Shown piece by piece: positions 17,654 to 26,344 of a stretch of 45,618 nt of DNA. The stretch is from Lyngbya sp. HA4199-MV5. GTDB taxonomy: Bacteria; Cyanobacteriota; Cyanobacteriia; Leptolyngbyales; Leptolyngbyaceae. Within the stretch, counting starts at the first letter, position 1. The number at the start of each line of letters is the position of its first letter. The position numbers and the translations under genes are program-made. The notes beneath the pieces are model-generated. The model did not search any database and was not told where the DNA came from. It saw only the letters and a program-made list of their open reading frames with translations. The stretch spans positions 1 to 45,618 of the forward strand of contig JAHHHL010000048.1 in NCBI GenBank assembly GCA_019359375.1, written 5' to 3'.

Positions 17654-17790
17654 TTGAGTTAAAAAAGTTGTTGGTTGTAAAGCCTCCGGCATGGCTGCGC
17701 TAGAGTTGTTGGTTGTTAGAAGAGGATCTTGGTTACTGCCCTGCTTTTGACTTCTAACAACTAAAAACTAAGCACTAAAAACTCCCCTTG
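17654..17790. repeat. heptanucleotide array between ruvC and chlI
   Basis: GTTGTTGGTTGTTAGAAG (17704-17721) can pair with CTTCTAACAACTAAAAAC (17751-17768), making a long foldback. GTTGTTGGTTGT also occurs at the left end, followed by a short foreign insert (AGCCTCCGGCATGGCTGCGC) of the kind seen in dispersed palindromes. It is of the same class as the other 7-bp arrays. Confidence 0.65.
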
Positions 17791-17795
17791 ACTCC

Positions 17796-18905
17796 TCACC
17801 CTTCTCCCCCTTCCAGTCCAAACACCTGGTTGAAGACCTTCTCCACCTTGTAGCCAGAGTCGATCGACTCCAGCGGATCTTTCCGCAGGCGATGGCGCAG
17901 GCAAAGGGTGACGACGCGACGAATATCCTGCACCGTGACCTCATCCCGTCCTTCAAAGGCAGTCAGCGCTTTAGCGGCACGATTGGTCACAATGTCGCCC
18001 CGCAGCCCATCGACATCCAATTCAGAGCAAACCTGGGAGATTTTGATGCGCAGATCGTGGTCGATCGTCACCGTTTTGAGCCGTTCTTGAGCCACCACCA
18101 ACCGCTGCTGTAAGGCATCTTGTTCTGCCTGACACGCATCGAGAAAAGCCTGTGGGTTCTGGTCAAACTCGGTGCGTTGCTCCACAATTTCGACTCGGAG
18201 TGCAGGTTCTTTCACCGTGCGGATTTCGGCGTGCATCCCAAAGCGATCGAGCAACTGGGGACGCAATTCGCCTTCCTCTGGATTGCCAGAACCCACCAGC
18301 ACAAACCGCGCCGGATGACGTACCGAAATGCCTTCTCGCTCGACGGTGTTCCACCCAGAAGCCGCCGAATCCAGCAGCACGTCTACCAGGTGGTCATCGA
18401 GCAGGTTGACCTCATCTACGTAGAGAATGCCCCGATTTGCCTTTGCCAATAGCCCTGGTTCAAACGCTTTTACCCCTTCCGAGAGGGCTTTTTCAATGTC
18501 GATCGTGCCACAGACCCGGTCTTCCGTTGCGCCCAGCGGCAGATCCACCATCGTAACTTTTTGCTTCGTCACGGGAATGTCGATGCCCTGTTCCATTTGC
18601 TGCCGCACCGCATCGCCCATCATCTCTGGATCGTGAGGATGGCTGTTAAACGGATCATCTGCCACCACGTCAATCTCAGGCAGCAGATCCGCCAGTGCGC
18701 GAATAGTGGTGGACTTGCCCGTGCCCCGATCGCCCATAATCATCACCCCACCAATTTTGGGATCAATGACATTCAGCAAGAGCGCCAGTTTCATTTCCTC
18801 TTGCCCCACGATCGCGGTAAAGGGAAACACTGGACGACGACGGGTAGAAGGGGTTTGCACCGATCGACCATTCTCAACACTAACGGGATTTGCAATAAGG
18901 CTCAC
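17796..18905 (-). CDS. chlI: magnesium chelatase ATPase subunit I
   Basis: A 369-residue AAA+ ATPase, ChlI/BchI, which with ChlD and ChlH inserts magnesium into protoporphyrin IX, the first committed step of chlorophyll synthesis. It begins with a basic leader, then [13 protein letters not shown]. Walker A is GDRGTGKST (58-66) and Walker [12 protein letters not shown] (159-169); [21 protein letters not shown] and [20 protein letters not shown] are diagnostic. The start codon is GTG at 18905, with AGG about eight bases upstream. Length is normal for the family. chlD and chlH are not in the window. Confidence 0.97.
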   Translation of the reverse strand: MSLIANPVSVENGRSVQTPSTRRRPVFPFTAIVGQEEMKLALLLNVIDPKIGGVMIMGDRGTGKSTTIRALADLLPEIDVVADDPFNSHPHDPEMMGDAVRQQMEQGIDIPVTKQKVTMVDLPLGATEDRVCGTIDIEKALSEGVKAFEPGLLAKANRGILYVDEVNLLDDHLVDVLLDSAASGWNTVEREGISVRHPARFVLVGSGNPEEGELRPQLLDRFGMHAEIRTVKEPALRVEIVEQRTEFDQNPQAFLDACQAEQDALQQRLVVAQERLKTVTIDHDLRIKISQVCSELDVDGLRGDIVTNRAAKALTAFEGRDEVTVQDIRRVVTLCLRHRLRKDPLESIDSGYKVEKVFNQVFGLEGGEG

Positions 18906-18961
18906 GGACTTACCTGATTGTTAAAACGTATGGATCACTGGCATTCATTGTGCCATAGAGG

Positions 18962-19197
18962 GGGGTAGGAGAGTGAGGGGTGAGGAGTGAGGGGCAGAAG
19001 AGTTGTTAGTTGTTGGTTGTTGGTTGTTAGAAAAAGGCAGAGGGCAGAAGGTAGGAGAGTTTTGAGTTTTGAGTTGATGGAGCGGTCAGCCGTCAGCCGT
19101 CAGCGGTCAGCTTTTTAGCCTACTGCTACATAGAAGCAAGCTATAGCCTTCTGCCTCCTGCCCTCTGCCTTCTGCCTTTTTTTAGCCTTCATCCCTC
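18962..19197 (+). repeat. 230-bp heptanucleotide element, copy A of an inverted pair
   Basis: It runs GGTGAGGAGTGAGGGGCAGA, then GTTGTTGGTTG units, AAAGGCAGAGGGCAGAAGG, GAGTTTTGAGTTGA, GCGGTCAGC units, a turn, then CCTTCTGCCTCCTGCCCTC and CCTTCATCCCTCATCC. The whole element reappears in reverse orientation at 20229-20450 with only scattered differences. The right end overlaps the last codons of the cupin gene. Confidence 0.85.
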
Positions 19198-19602
19198 ATC
19201 CCTACTCCCTACTCCCTCTCCCGGATCTTCCCCAAACCGAGTAATGTCGTCCTCGCCGAGGTATTCGCCGTTTTGTACCTCAATCATTACGAGGGGAATT
19301 ACGCCGGGATTTTCGACGCGGTGGGGGGTACACATGGGCACGTAGGTCGATTGCTTCTGCATCAGGATGGTTTCTTGCCCGTCGCAAATGACTTTAGCGG
19401 TGCCCGAAACGACGATCCAGTGTTCGCTGCGGTGATAGTGCATCTGGGTGCTGATGTGCTGATTGGGAGCCAGTTCGATGCGATTGATGCGGTAATGGTC
19501 AGCTTCTTCTAGCAGTGTGACGGTGCCCCAGGGTCGCATCCGAATGGTGTCAGAGTCTACAGGTTGCGAGTGCGGGAGGTCGCGATCGTTCATTTCGCCC
19601 AT
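19189..19602 (-). CDS. cupin-domain protein, mannose-6-phosphate isomerase type II-like
   Basis: A 137-residue single-domain cupin with the double-stranded beta-helix motifs of the GMP/PMI type II C-terminal domain (PF01050): RPWGTVTLLEEADHYRINRI, QMHYHRSEHWIVVSG (metal-binding His and Glu) and YVPMCTPHRVENPG. Stand-alone cupins of this kind are widespread; activity could be sugar-phosphate isomerisation or metal-dependent binding and cannot be fixed. The start is the ATG at 19602 (a second ATG is at 19593). The last nine residues (EGVGSRDEG) are encoded by the heptanucleotide array beginning at 19197, so the tail is probably acquired. It is followed at its 3' side by copy A of an inverted repeat, with lspA upstream on the same strand. 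Confidence 0.82.
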   Translation of the reverse strand: MGEMNDRDLPHSQPVDSDTIRMRPWGTVTLLEEADHYRINRIELAPNQHISTQMHYHRSEHWIVVSGTAKVICDGQETILMQKQSTYVPMCTPHRVENPGVIPLVMIEVQNGEYLGEDDITRFGEDPGEGVGSRDEG

Positions 19603-19701
19603 GCTTTATCTACCAAAATCCACAGTTCCATCATGCCGGATCTTCATCCCTTTTTCCCGACACCCCGAACCCTGTACCCTATATCCAGTAGAGGTTAACG
19701 C

Positions 19702-20193
19702 CTATTTTGGGTTCGTTTCGCCTTGAGCGGACGATCGCCCAAAGCTGGCAATCAGCAGACAGACAATCCCGATGTTGATAAATGTATCTGCCACGTTAAA
19801 GACTGGAAAGCGAATGAGCCGAAAATCGAGAAAGTCAATCACTTCGCCCACCAGAAAGCGATCGATGCCATTGCCCAAGGCACCTGACAGAATGAAGCCA
19901 TAGCCAACCTGCTCCCACCGATTCAGCGCAAATCTTTTTGACCACGCCAGAATCATTAGCCCGATGCTCACCCCTAGCGACAACCAGCGGAGCCAGATGG
20001 AACCGCCCGGAAAGATGCTGAACGCTGCGCCAGGGTTTAGCGCGTAAGTAAAGTGAAACACGCCAGGGAGCACCGGAATTGAATAGCCCAAAAGCGGCGG
20101 AAAGATATAGACCACAAACAAAATCTTGGTCAGACGATCGAGCGCCAAGCCCACCACAGCAGCAATCCAAAAAAAGCGGTTCTTAAAAAACAT
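19702..20193 (-). CDS. lspA: signal peptidase II (lipoprotein signal peptidase)
   Basis: A 163-residue membrane aspartyl protease that removes the signal peptide of prolipoproteins. Four hydrophobic segments are visible. The two catalytic aspartates lie in GALGNGIDRF (Asp111) and FNVADTFINIG (Asp136), with the conserved ALNPGAAFSI between. The first ATG is at 20193; a TTG just before it (20196) is less likely. It lies downstream of bioY on the same strand, but a 230-bp repeat separates them. Inverted repeat copies flank the lspA-cupin pair on both sides. Confidence 0.96.
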   Translation of the reverse strand: MFFKNRFFWIAAVVGLALDRLTKILFVVYIFPPLLGYSIPVLPGVFHFTYALNPGAAFSIFPGGSIWLRWLSLGVSIGLMILAWSKRFALNRWEQVGYGFILSGALGNGIDRFLVGEVIDFLDFRLIRFPVFNVADTFINIGIVCLLIASFGRSSAQGETNPK

Positions 20194-20228
20194 CAAACGC
20201 GACCAACGTGAATCAGAACTTTAGCGAG

Positions 20229-20450
20229 AGCAGAGATGAAGGCTAAAAAAGGCAGAAGGCAGAAGGCAGAGGGCAGGAGGCAGAAGGCTATAGCTTGATT
20301 CTGCGGAGCAGTAGGCTAAAAAGTTGACCCCTGACCGCTCAATCAACTCAAAACTCAAAACTCTCCTACCTTCTGCCCTCTGCCTTTTTCTAACAACCAA
20401 CAACCAACAACTCTTCTGCCCCTCACTCCTCACCCTTCACTCCCCTCTCA
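20229..20450 (-). repeat. 230-bp heptanucleotide element, copy B of an inverted pair
   Basis: The reverse complement matches 18962-19197 almost throughout: GGTGAGGAGTGAGGGGCAGA, the AGAGTTGTTGGTTG units, AAAGGCAGAGGGCAGAAGG, GAGTTTTGAGTTGA and the CCTTCTGCCTCCTGCCCTC run are all shared in order. Differences are mainly a few unit counts and the turn sequence. It fills the lspA-bioY gap. Confidence 0.85.
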
Positions 20451-20455
20451 GGCTA

Positions 20456-21034
20456 TCAGTAAAACATCAAGTGACGCAGCGTAAAGGCAATGACCGTCAC
20501 GGCACAGACGATCGCAAATTGCCCTGGTAGCGGGTAGAGGGAATACTTCAGCAACAGTTGTGCTAACGGTAAGCCTGCTGTATTAACCAGCTTTAGCCCA
20601 TAGGTCGCTGCCATGTATAGCATGCCCGTTACATGAATGCTCAACAGTCCACACAGGCAGCTAAACGCGAGGGACTCCAGCTTGGGTGACGCTTTGAAGG
20701 CGAGATAACCGCACAGCCATGCACCAGGGATAAAGCCCAGAATGTAGCCAAAGCTGGGTTCCTTGAGGTAGCCCAACCCACCACCCTGCGAAAAGACTGG
20801 AAACCAGGTCAACCCCAACATAATGTAGGCAATCTGGGAGAGCGCAGCAGCATTCTTGCCGCCGAGACATCCCACCAGCAACGCCGCCCCAAATTGGTAC
20901 GTAACGCCTAACGAGTGCGTCTGAAAGTTTCCTGCCCCCAGCGTTGGGGTTGCCAGGAAGGCTTCTAGAAAGGTTCCTCCGATCGTCAGGATGAGACCAA
21001 TCAGCGCCCACAGCAGTTCAGTGGAAAAAGCCAT
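20456..21034 (-). CDS. bioY: biotin transporter BioY
   Basis: A 192-residue membrane protein of the BioY family (PF02632), the substrate-binding S component of energy-coupling-factor biotin transporters. Hydrophobic segments cover nearly the whole chain (LLWALIGLILTIGGTFLEAF, GAALLVGCLGG, IAYIMLGLTWFPVF), with the family's GGGLGYLKEPSFGYILGFIPGAWLCGYL stretch split around residues 95-120. The start is the ATG at 21034, with GGAGGT one base upstream (unusually close); an upstream TTG at 21043 is the other option. The genes for EcfA and EcfT are not in the window, so it may share a general module or act alone. Confidence 0.9.
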   Translation of the reverse strand: MAFSTELLWALIGLILTIGGTFLEAFLATPTLGAGNFQTHSLGVTYQFGAALLVGCLGGKNAAALSQIAYIMLGLTWFPVFSQGGGLGYLKEPSFGYILGFIPGAWLCGYLAFKASPKLESLAFSCLCGLLSIHVTGMLYMAATYGLKLVNTAGLPLAQLLLKYSLYPLPGQFAIVCAVTVIAFTLRHLMFY

Positions 21035-21156
21035 GACCTCCAAAAGTAAAAGTGTAAAAGCAAACGGTAGCAGAGTCCAATTGTGAAAAAGCGGAACGTG
21101 TACTGTTAAGCGCGATCGCAGGGCAGACTAGCAGGGTGAAGCCGTTCTTACCCCCC

Positions 21157-22752
21157 ATGAACATGTCTCCCTATGCCAACCTCTACTGGCAGTACCTCCA
21201 GATCACCTGTCCGTCGATCGCGCCTGATTTCTTACCCTTCATCGGCACGGCACTCGAAGCTACCAATTGGGATGAACCACAGTCTCCTGTAGAGTGGAAT
21301 AACTACGGAGTTATTGCCCTGGTTGAAGCGGAGCAGACAACTGATCTGGCGCTTCGTCGGCTCTATGTAGAAACGGCGATCGATGCGTTCAACAAGGGTG
21401 TTCATGTCCATCCCCTCTGCGCCGCACATCTTGCGCTCACCTATAGCCTTGTTGGTGAGACTCAGATTGCTGGTCAGATTGCCCTTAACAGCTTTGTTCA
21501 AACCATCCAACCGCTCTACACCACATCAGTACCCTTAGCACCTGGGTTAATCTATCTACCGTTGGGCAAGGCTCATACAGAGGTAGCTCAGCGCCTGATG
21601 GCAGTGGTGCAGCAAGAAGATGGAGTGCGCCAAGCTTTTTTGCTACTGGGTGATGTACTCAGTCACCAACTGCAAACCATTTTTTATAACGAAGCGGGGC
21701 AGCGCTTTCTGCACCTGGCGGTTCACCTGGCACCCGACTCTGTGATCAGCAATGTACTGTTAGGTGTTTCAGGCTGCATGAATGAAAAATGGGAAACGTT
21801 GCTCCATCTTCATCGTGCTCAACAGCTCGCGCCCGAACAGCCGACGATTCTACAGGCACTCTATTTGGCATACCGCGATCGCCAGCAAGCAGCGCAAGCA
21901 AACAGATGGCTGGAAACGGCTCAAACACTTTCCTTAAAAGCTAGTCTCTCAGATGATTGGCACTGGACAACATTAGCCAACGATGCTCCTTTTACCTACG
22001 TTTCGTTTGATACCATTCAACTCGCTGTAAGAGCCAGTTTGTTGACCATTACAACCGGAGTTTTACTGGCAAAAGGAGATTGGTTTGAAGCAGAAATGGA
22101 GTTTTGGCGCAATCAGATTCAGCCAGGAATGACGGTCATTGATGTGGGTGCAAATGTGGGCGTATATACCTTTAGTGCCGCCCGACGAGTCGGTGAAACA
22201 GGGCATGTCCTGGCAGTAGAGCCATTCTCAGATTGCGTCCAATGTTTGCAAGAAACCCGTGCGATGAACCACTTTCACTGGGTGAATGTGATTGCAGGAG
22301 CAGCGAGCGATCGTAACCATACGGCTCGTTTAGCGCTCAACTCAGCCAGTGAATTAAATCGACTCATTACACCGGATGCCAAAGGTTTTGATTCAGAGCC
22401 ATTAGAGGCAGAAAAAACAGAAATCGTTTCCTGCTTTACCCTTGATTATTTAGTTGATCAAGCTGCATTCACTCAGGTAGACTTTCTCAAAATCGATGCT
22501 GAAGGGCATGAACTTCAAGTATTAATCGGCAGCGAAAGAATGCTCGCTGAATTTATGCCAACGATTCTGTATGAAAATATTGGTTTTGGTGAGGCAGCCA
22601 ATTTGGATGCTGCCAGGTTTTTACAGGCAAAAGGCTATCAGCTTTTCTGCTACGTTCCCTATGTGCAGACGCTCTCTTATATTGAAACGCTAACAGCCTC
22701 GCAGGACAACCTGAACATCATCGCCATTCACATCAGCAAAGCTGGCTTGTAA
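21157..22752 (+). CDS. FkbM family methyltransferase with helical-repeat N-terminal half
   Basis: About 531 residues from the ATG at 21157 (another ATG at 21163; a GTG at 21136 is open). The N-terminal 300 residues are helical and Ala/Leu/Gln-rich with TPR-like spacing (LGDVLSHQLQTIFYNEAGQR, LHRAQQLAPEQPTILQALY, AYRDRQQAAQANRWLETAQT). From about residue 324 comes an FkbM-type SAM methyltransferase (PF05050): motif I VIDVGANVGVYTFSA, the acidic VLAVEPFSDCVQCL, and VDFLKIDAEGHELQVLIGSE. Family members methylate sugars, polyketides or glycans; the substrate cannot be predicted. The fusion suggests a protein-bound or glycan substrate, which is inference. It has no co-directional neighbour. Confidence 0.82.
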   Translation: MNMSPYANLYWQYLQITCPSIAPDFLPFIGTALEATNWDEPQSPVEWNNYGVIALVEAEQTTDLALRRLYVETAIDAFNKGVHVHPLCAAHLALTYSLVGETQIAGQIALNSFVQTIQPLYTTSVPLAPGLIYLPLGKAHTEVAQRLMAVVQQEDGVRQAFLLLGDVLSHQLQTIFYNEAGQRFLHLAVHLAPDSVISNVLLGVSGCMNEKWETLLHLHRAQQLAPEQPTILQALYLAYRDRQQAAQANRWLETAQTLSLKASLSDDWHWTTLANDAPFTYVSFDTIQLAVRASLLTITTGVLLAKGDWFEAEMEFWRNQIQPGMTVIDVGANVGVYTFSAARRVGETGHVLAVEPFSDCVQCLQETRAMNHFHWVNVIAGAASDRNHTARLALNSASELNRLITPDAKGFDSEPLEAEKTEIVSCFTLDYLVDQAAFTQVDFLKIDAEGHELQVLIGSERMLAEFMPTILYENIGFGEAANLDAARFLQAKGYQLFCYVPYVQTLSYIETLTASQDNLNIIAIHISKAGL

Positions 22753-23121
22753 TCGAAACCTGAAAAAATTTTAGGTCGATCGACTTTGATGCTGCTAACG
22801 ACGAGTCTCCATTTAACCAAACGGATGAGTTCGACAAAAAGTGAAGAAGCGTCTGTTTCATCTGTTCCCATCCGCTGCTTATCGATCGTTCGACAGAATA
22901 AGATAGCCCTGTGAGCGATGGTGTGTCTAAAAAGCACTTAGCTGTCTAAAACCACTTAAGAGATTTCTAACAAACAAAATACCCGTAGAGGCAGGTTTGA
23001 CACGAATGCGATCGGTGAGAGGCAATGATGCTGGCAAAACCTGCTCCCTACAAACGGTACATTCTTTCTTGAAAATCCCCTTAGAGCGGTGCTTGCTCGT
23101 TAGTCGTAGGTAGCGGGCAAT
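22753..23121. other. intergenic region holding the severed end of the hydrolase gene
   Basis: After the FkbM stop there is an AT-rich imperfect hairpin (ACCTGAAAAAATTTTAGGT, 22758-22776) that could end transcription. The right-hand part, read on the minus strand from 23114 to 23081, encodes LPTTNEQAPL and a TAA stop, which is the original C-terminus of the hydrolase at 24321-26039 before the insertion sequence. I see nothing else. Confidence 0.6.
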
Positions 23122-24345
23122 GGGGAGCCTGTCATATTAGCTGTGAGCAATTATGCTTAGTGCAGGAGTAACTCTTGTGAGCCAATGAGCCCATTGAGAT
23201 AGGCACAGCGATGAGCTAACACTTGAGGGACCTTCTCGCGATTCCATTGTGCTCCTGCTAGTTGAATGCGACGGTCAATTTGTTTGATGGCAGATTCAAC
23301 CGCACCTGAACCAATGGAACAAAGCCCTTCAGCCTGAAAATAGTCATCATTGACAATGCGCTGTTGATGCTTCCGCAGATACTCACAAAAGTTCTTCGCT
23401 TGTTTTCTTTTGCAGTCGTTGAACAACCTTATCGTTGCCCCAACCTGACCTTGCCACAACAGCGCTTCTGCTTGATTGAGCCGTGTTATCGAGCCGCCAA
23501 CTTTATGGAGATTCTCCTTGAGATGATACCAGTCTAAGAGCTCTCGTCGTGCTGATGCTGGAGCAATTTGGCTGATGATATTCCACACGCCATCATGCCC
23601 ATCACCTAAACAGGTTATCGGTTGAGCTAACGGTTGTTCATTGACCCACTCAATTAATGGGGCATTGTTGTGAAAGTTGGCAACCATCCCCTGGTCAGTC
23701 TCAAGGGCTTTGTAGTCTCGCCATGCACTCGCTTCTCCCAGAGGCGTGCGCAATCGAACTTTACCCCCATCGACACACAACTCCGCCATCGGTGACTCAA
23801 TGCTTGGCAGAGCAAAGGTCTGACCATGCACCAAGCGTTGCTGAGTTTTGGCTGGTACGCGTATCCCCGTCAGGTCAGCCACATCCTGCTCGGCTTGCTC
23901 AGAAGACACCGTGGCACTTAAGCGCAGACAGCAATTCTCTCAATGAGGACTCAATTGACGATAGGGCAGTACTGCCAGTTTAGCGGCTTGCTTGGCGGTG
24001 ATTGCTAACTCCCCCAAGGTGCTTTTCAGCCGTCTCGGCTTGCCTGCTTGCGTTCCTGTAACCGTTTGGATAAAAAACTCCCTCATTCTGGGCTGACATG
24101 CTTCTGTAGCTGCTGCCGTACCGTCAACTCAATGCCTTCTAGGGTTTTCATCGCTTCTGGGTCACTTTCGTCATATAAGATTTGGGCAATGGCTTGGAGA
24201 TGAACTTTGAGCGCCTGTTCGTGTTCAGGAGTCATGGCTTTGCACCAGAGGTGGACTGCTCTGCTCCTCGCTGATACGGTCTTAACTTGCCAGTCATGCA
24301 ACTCGCTTAAGCATTATTACTCATCGCAAAGCTGACATGCTCCCC
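23122..24345 (-). mobile_element. ISKra4-family insertion sequence, 1224 bp, inactive
   Basis: The element is bounded by imperfect inverted repeats starting GGGGAGC: left GGGGAGCCTGTCATATTAGC (23122-23141) and right, read inward on the minus strand, GGGGAGCATGTCAGCTTTGC (24345-24326); similarity continues for about 35 bases to ATGCTTA. The exact 7-bp target duplication GGGCAAT flanks it (23115-23121 and 24346-24352). It carries one transposase gene, which is broken. It sits in the 3' end of the hydrolase gene. Confidence 0.88.
23157..24235 (-). pseudogene. ISKra4-type transposase, frameshifted and stop-interrupted
   Basis: Joining the frames gives a nearly full ISKra4-family DDE transposase. 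The N-terminal part (MTPEHEQALKVHLQAIAQIL, from 24235) ends at KHVSPE plus TGA near 24083. The sequence then continues in another frame as FFIQTVTGTQAGKPRRLKST, consistent with loss of one A after the GAA codon. In that second frame a TGA at 23942-23940 (after LSPH) interrupts it again, followed by the main block with VDGGKVRLRTP, CLGDGHDGVWNI and SIGSGAVESAIKQIDRR, the catalytic parts. Two lesions make it a pseudogene, so the copy could move only if served by another transposase. Confidence 0.88.
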
Positions 24346-26039
24346 GGGCAATGTCCCAAAATATCCTTCTCATAGCGAATGGGAGCCAGCACAACCTGAA
24401 TGCCTTTTTGTTGACACTGCGTTGCTAGAAGATGCAGCCGTTCTTTCATTGCTTCAGGGGATTCATGCTCAGAGGCTGTCGCTTGAGGAAGCGATAGCAG
24501 AAATTGTCGAAACCCTAGAAAAGCGAGTCCATAAATCATCTGCTGACTCCACAAACCATTAAAGTAACCTCCATGTACGTTCACGCCGCCAAAGCCGAGA
24601 CTCTGCTTGAAATACGAAACATTAAGTAAGGCATAATCCCACAAGTTGAGTGCGGCTTTTCTCAGCGCAAAACTCACAATGCCGCGCGGCTGGTCTGCCC
24701 GTTCTGACTCTTTCAAATCATCTTGAAAATCGACATAATCAGTGCAGTCAAAATAGGTGAAAACATCAGCAATGACATCGCCTTGAGCGCCGGGTATTGT
24801 TTCTGTTTGTACTTTACCGTTTCTCAGTTCTTCAAGACTTTGATGCTCACGATCGGACGCACGCACTTCTAAGCATTTAAATGGCGGTTCAACCTTTTCA
24901 TTGTTTAAGTTGATAATGCCATATGCATCTTCTCTGAGAAGCTGATTCGCATGATCCTGTTCATTTTGAAAATGCCGTGCGGTGATGTTGCCTAACCGAT
25001 AGCCACTGGAACGTTTTCTAGCGGGAAAGCTAAAGTAATTGGCAGTTGTTGACGCAAGCCGTAAGGCTAAGTCACCTTCGTTACTAAACACATAGGCTTC
25101 TTCACACCGCCGCAAAGACGATCGCAAAAAGTTAGCTCGTCTTGGCATAATCGACTCGGCTGGAATGTCGGGTGCGATCAGCACTAAGCGTCCCAGCGAA
25201 AATACACGACCAATCTCGCTGGGTGGGTTCTGCGCGATCGAATTCGTGTCAAAAACATCAGAAAGAATCCGGATCGTATTGGTGACCACAAAGCAACCCA
25301 TACTGTGACCAATAAACGTGAGTTTAATTCTCCGGTCTTTACTGAGCGGCGCTTTGACATCTAGTTTTTCGGAAATCGCCTGGTCAAGTTGCCGAATGAG
25401 TTCAACTAGATCCAAAACGCCATAATTTGTCGCCCGATAGTGATCTCTAAAGTAGGTAGACAAGCGCAAGAGTATCAGCGTCAACACAAGCGAAAACGCC
25501 AGCACAGATGCCATCAAGATCGGTATTAACAGAGCGCTTGAGCCACTTGTTTTCAAGAGCAAAATCACTGTGATTACACTTAGAAAGAAGCTGCCACTAA
25601 TGACTCCAGTAAGCAAAATTGGTAAGGCGTTGATGGCATCTCCTAGCTTTGTCTGAAACGAAGTTCCAAGCGATGGATCTCCCGTCATTTTTTCAGACGG
25701 CCAAAGATAGCCTAAAAAGATAGCGGACTGCGCTTTGCAAATACTTCCAGCATAGTGATGAATCTTGCTATATCGCTGTTGTGCATCCGATCGCTGGGTG
25801 CCATAGCCATGAATTGCAATGACTAACTGTGGATCATTGCTTGCAATCAAATACTCTGCAATGTCTCTAATTCTGGCGGCAACTAGCGCATTGTCTGTTT
25901 GCACTAGATTATCTTCAATATTAATTGCAGCGGTACTATTAACGTAATAACCGGGAACCCTGTTAGAGGACTCTGACCCATCAATGGGACTAAGATCAAA
26001 TTGAGTGATATCCGGTGCGGAGTGATCGGGTGTAGCCAT
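24321..26039 (-). CDS. alpha/beta-hydrolase membrane protein, 3' end cut by an IS
   Basis: 572 residues as it stands. From the ATG at 26039: an N-terminal region, then VIAIHGYGTQ (74-82, the oxyanion-side HGYG), a pair of transmembrane segments (about 140-163 and 169-192), and TFIGHSMGCFV with the nucleophile Ser in GHSMG (244-248). Later APDIPAES and VFSNEGDLALRL fit the DUF900-like serine hydrolases; the acid/His part of the triad is not certain. The last residues, GSMSALR, come from the IS inverted repeat. Without the IS and one GGGCAAT copy, the frame runs on as LPTTNEQAPL and stops at 23081, so only the tail changed and activity may survive. Substrate is unknown. Confidence 0.75.
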   Translation of the reverse strand: MATPDHSAPDITQFDLSPIDGSESSNRVPGYYVNSTAAINIEDNLVQTDNALVAARIRDIAEYLIASNDPQLVIAIHGYGTQRSDAQQRYSKIHHYAGSICKAQSAIFLGYLWPSEKMTGDPSLGTSFQTKLGDAINALPILLTGVISGSFFLSVITVILLLKTSGSSALLIPILMASVLAFSLVLTLILLRLSTYFRDHYRATNYGVLDLVELIRQLDQAISEKLDVKAPLSKDRRIKLTFIGHSMGCFVVTNTIRILSDVFDTNSIAQNPPSEIGRVFSLGRLVLIAPDIPAESIMPRRANFLRSSLRRCEEAYVFSNEGDLALRLASTTANYFSFPARKRSSGYRLGNITARHFQNEQDHANQLLREDAYGIINLNNEKVEPPFKCLEVRASDREHQSLEELRNGKVQTETIPGAQGDVIADVFTYFDCTDYVDFQDDLKESERADQPRGIVSFALRKAALNLWDYALLNVSYFKQSLGFGGVNVHGGYFNGLWSQQMIYGLAFLGFRQFLLSLPQATASEHESPEAMKERLHLLATQCQQKGIQVVLAPIRYEKDILGHCPGSMSALR

Positions 26040-26344
26040 AGCCTGATCGTGCCTTTTGAATTAATTATTCGCGATAAAAGCGTATTCAGACTAGCAAATT
26101 AATCCGCCTTGTTAGTGCTTTGCTAACAAATTTTAGCGTTTGCATACCAAGCATCAATTCTGTGTCCCAAAGGCAGCGATCAGTCTCCTACAGAATCCCT
26201 GATCAAAACTACTCTAAAGGCAAAACTCGACAATGCTTACTGCTCAACCGACGCAAGCATTGTCGAGTTTAAGTATCAAAAGGTACCGCCAGGTGACTTC
26301 TACACATTAACCCTTGTTTTCAAGGATTCAGTGACGCAATGAAA
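26040..26344. other. intergenic region with strong hairpin
   Basis: It separates the Rieske-oxygenase gene (ending 26345) from the start of the hydrolase gene (26039). Apart from the perfect hairpin at 26223-26270 I see no gene, box or repeat. Confidence 0.4.
26223..26270 (-). terminator. perfect 16-bp hairpin past the Rieske oxygenase gene
   Basis: AAACTCGACAATGCTT (26223-26238) and AAGCATTGTCGAGTTT (26255-26270) are exact complements around a 16-base loop. On the minus strand the hairpin lies 75 bp past the Rieske gene stop and ends in a short T-run (GAGTTTTGCC). That fits an intrinsic terminator of modest T-tract; the long perfect stem could also be a protein-binding site. Confidence 0.6.

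Noticed and set aside
24083-24100. Programmed frameshift in the IS (TTTTTTA slippery run)
   Set aside because: A TGA stop precedes the run in the first frame and a second TGA lies downstream in the other frame, so simple mutation is the better reading.
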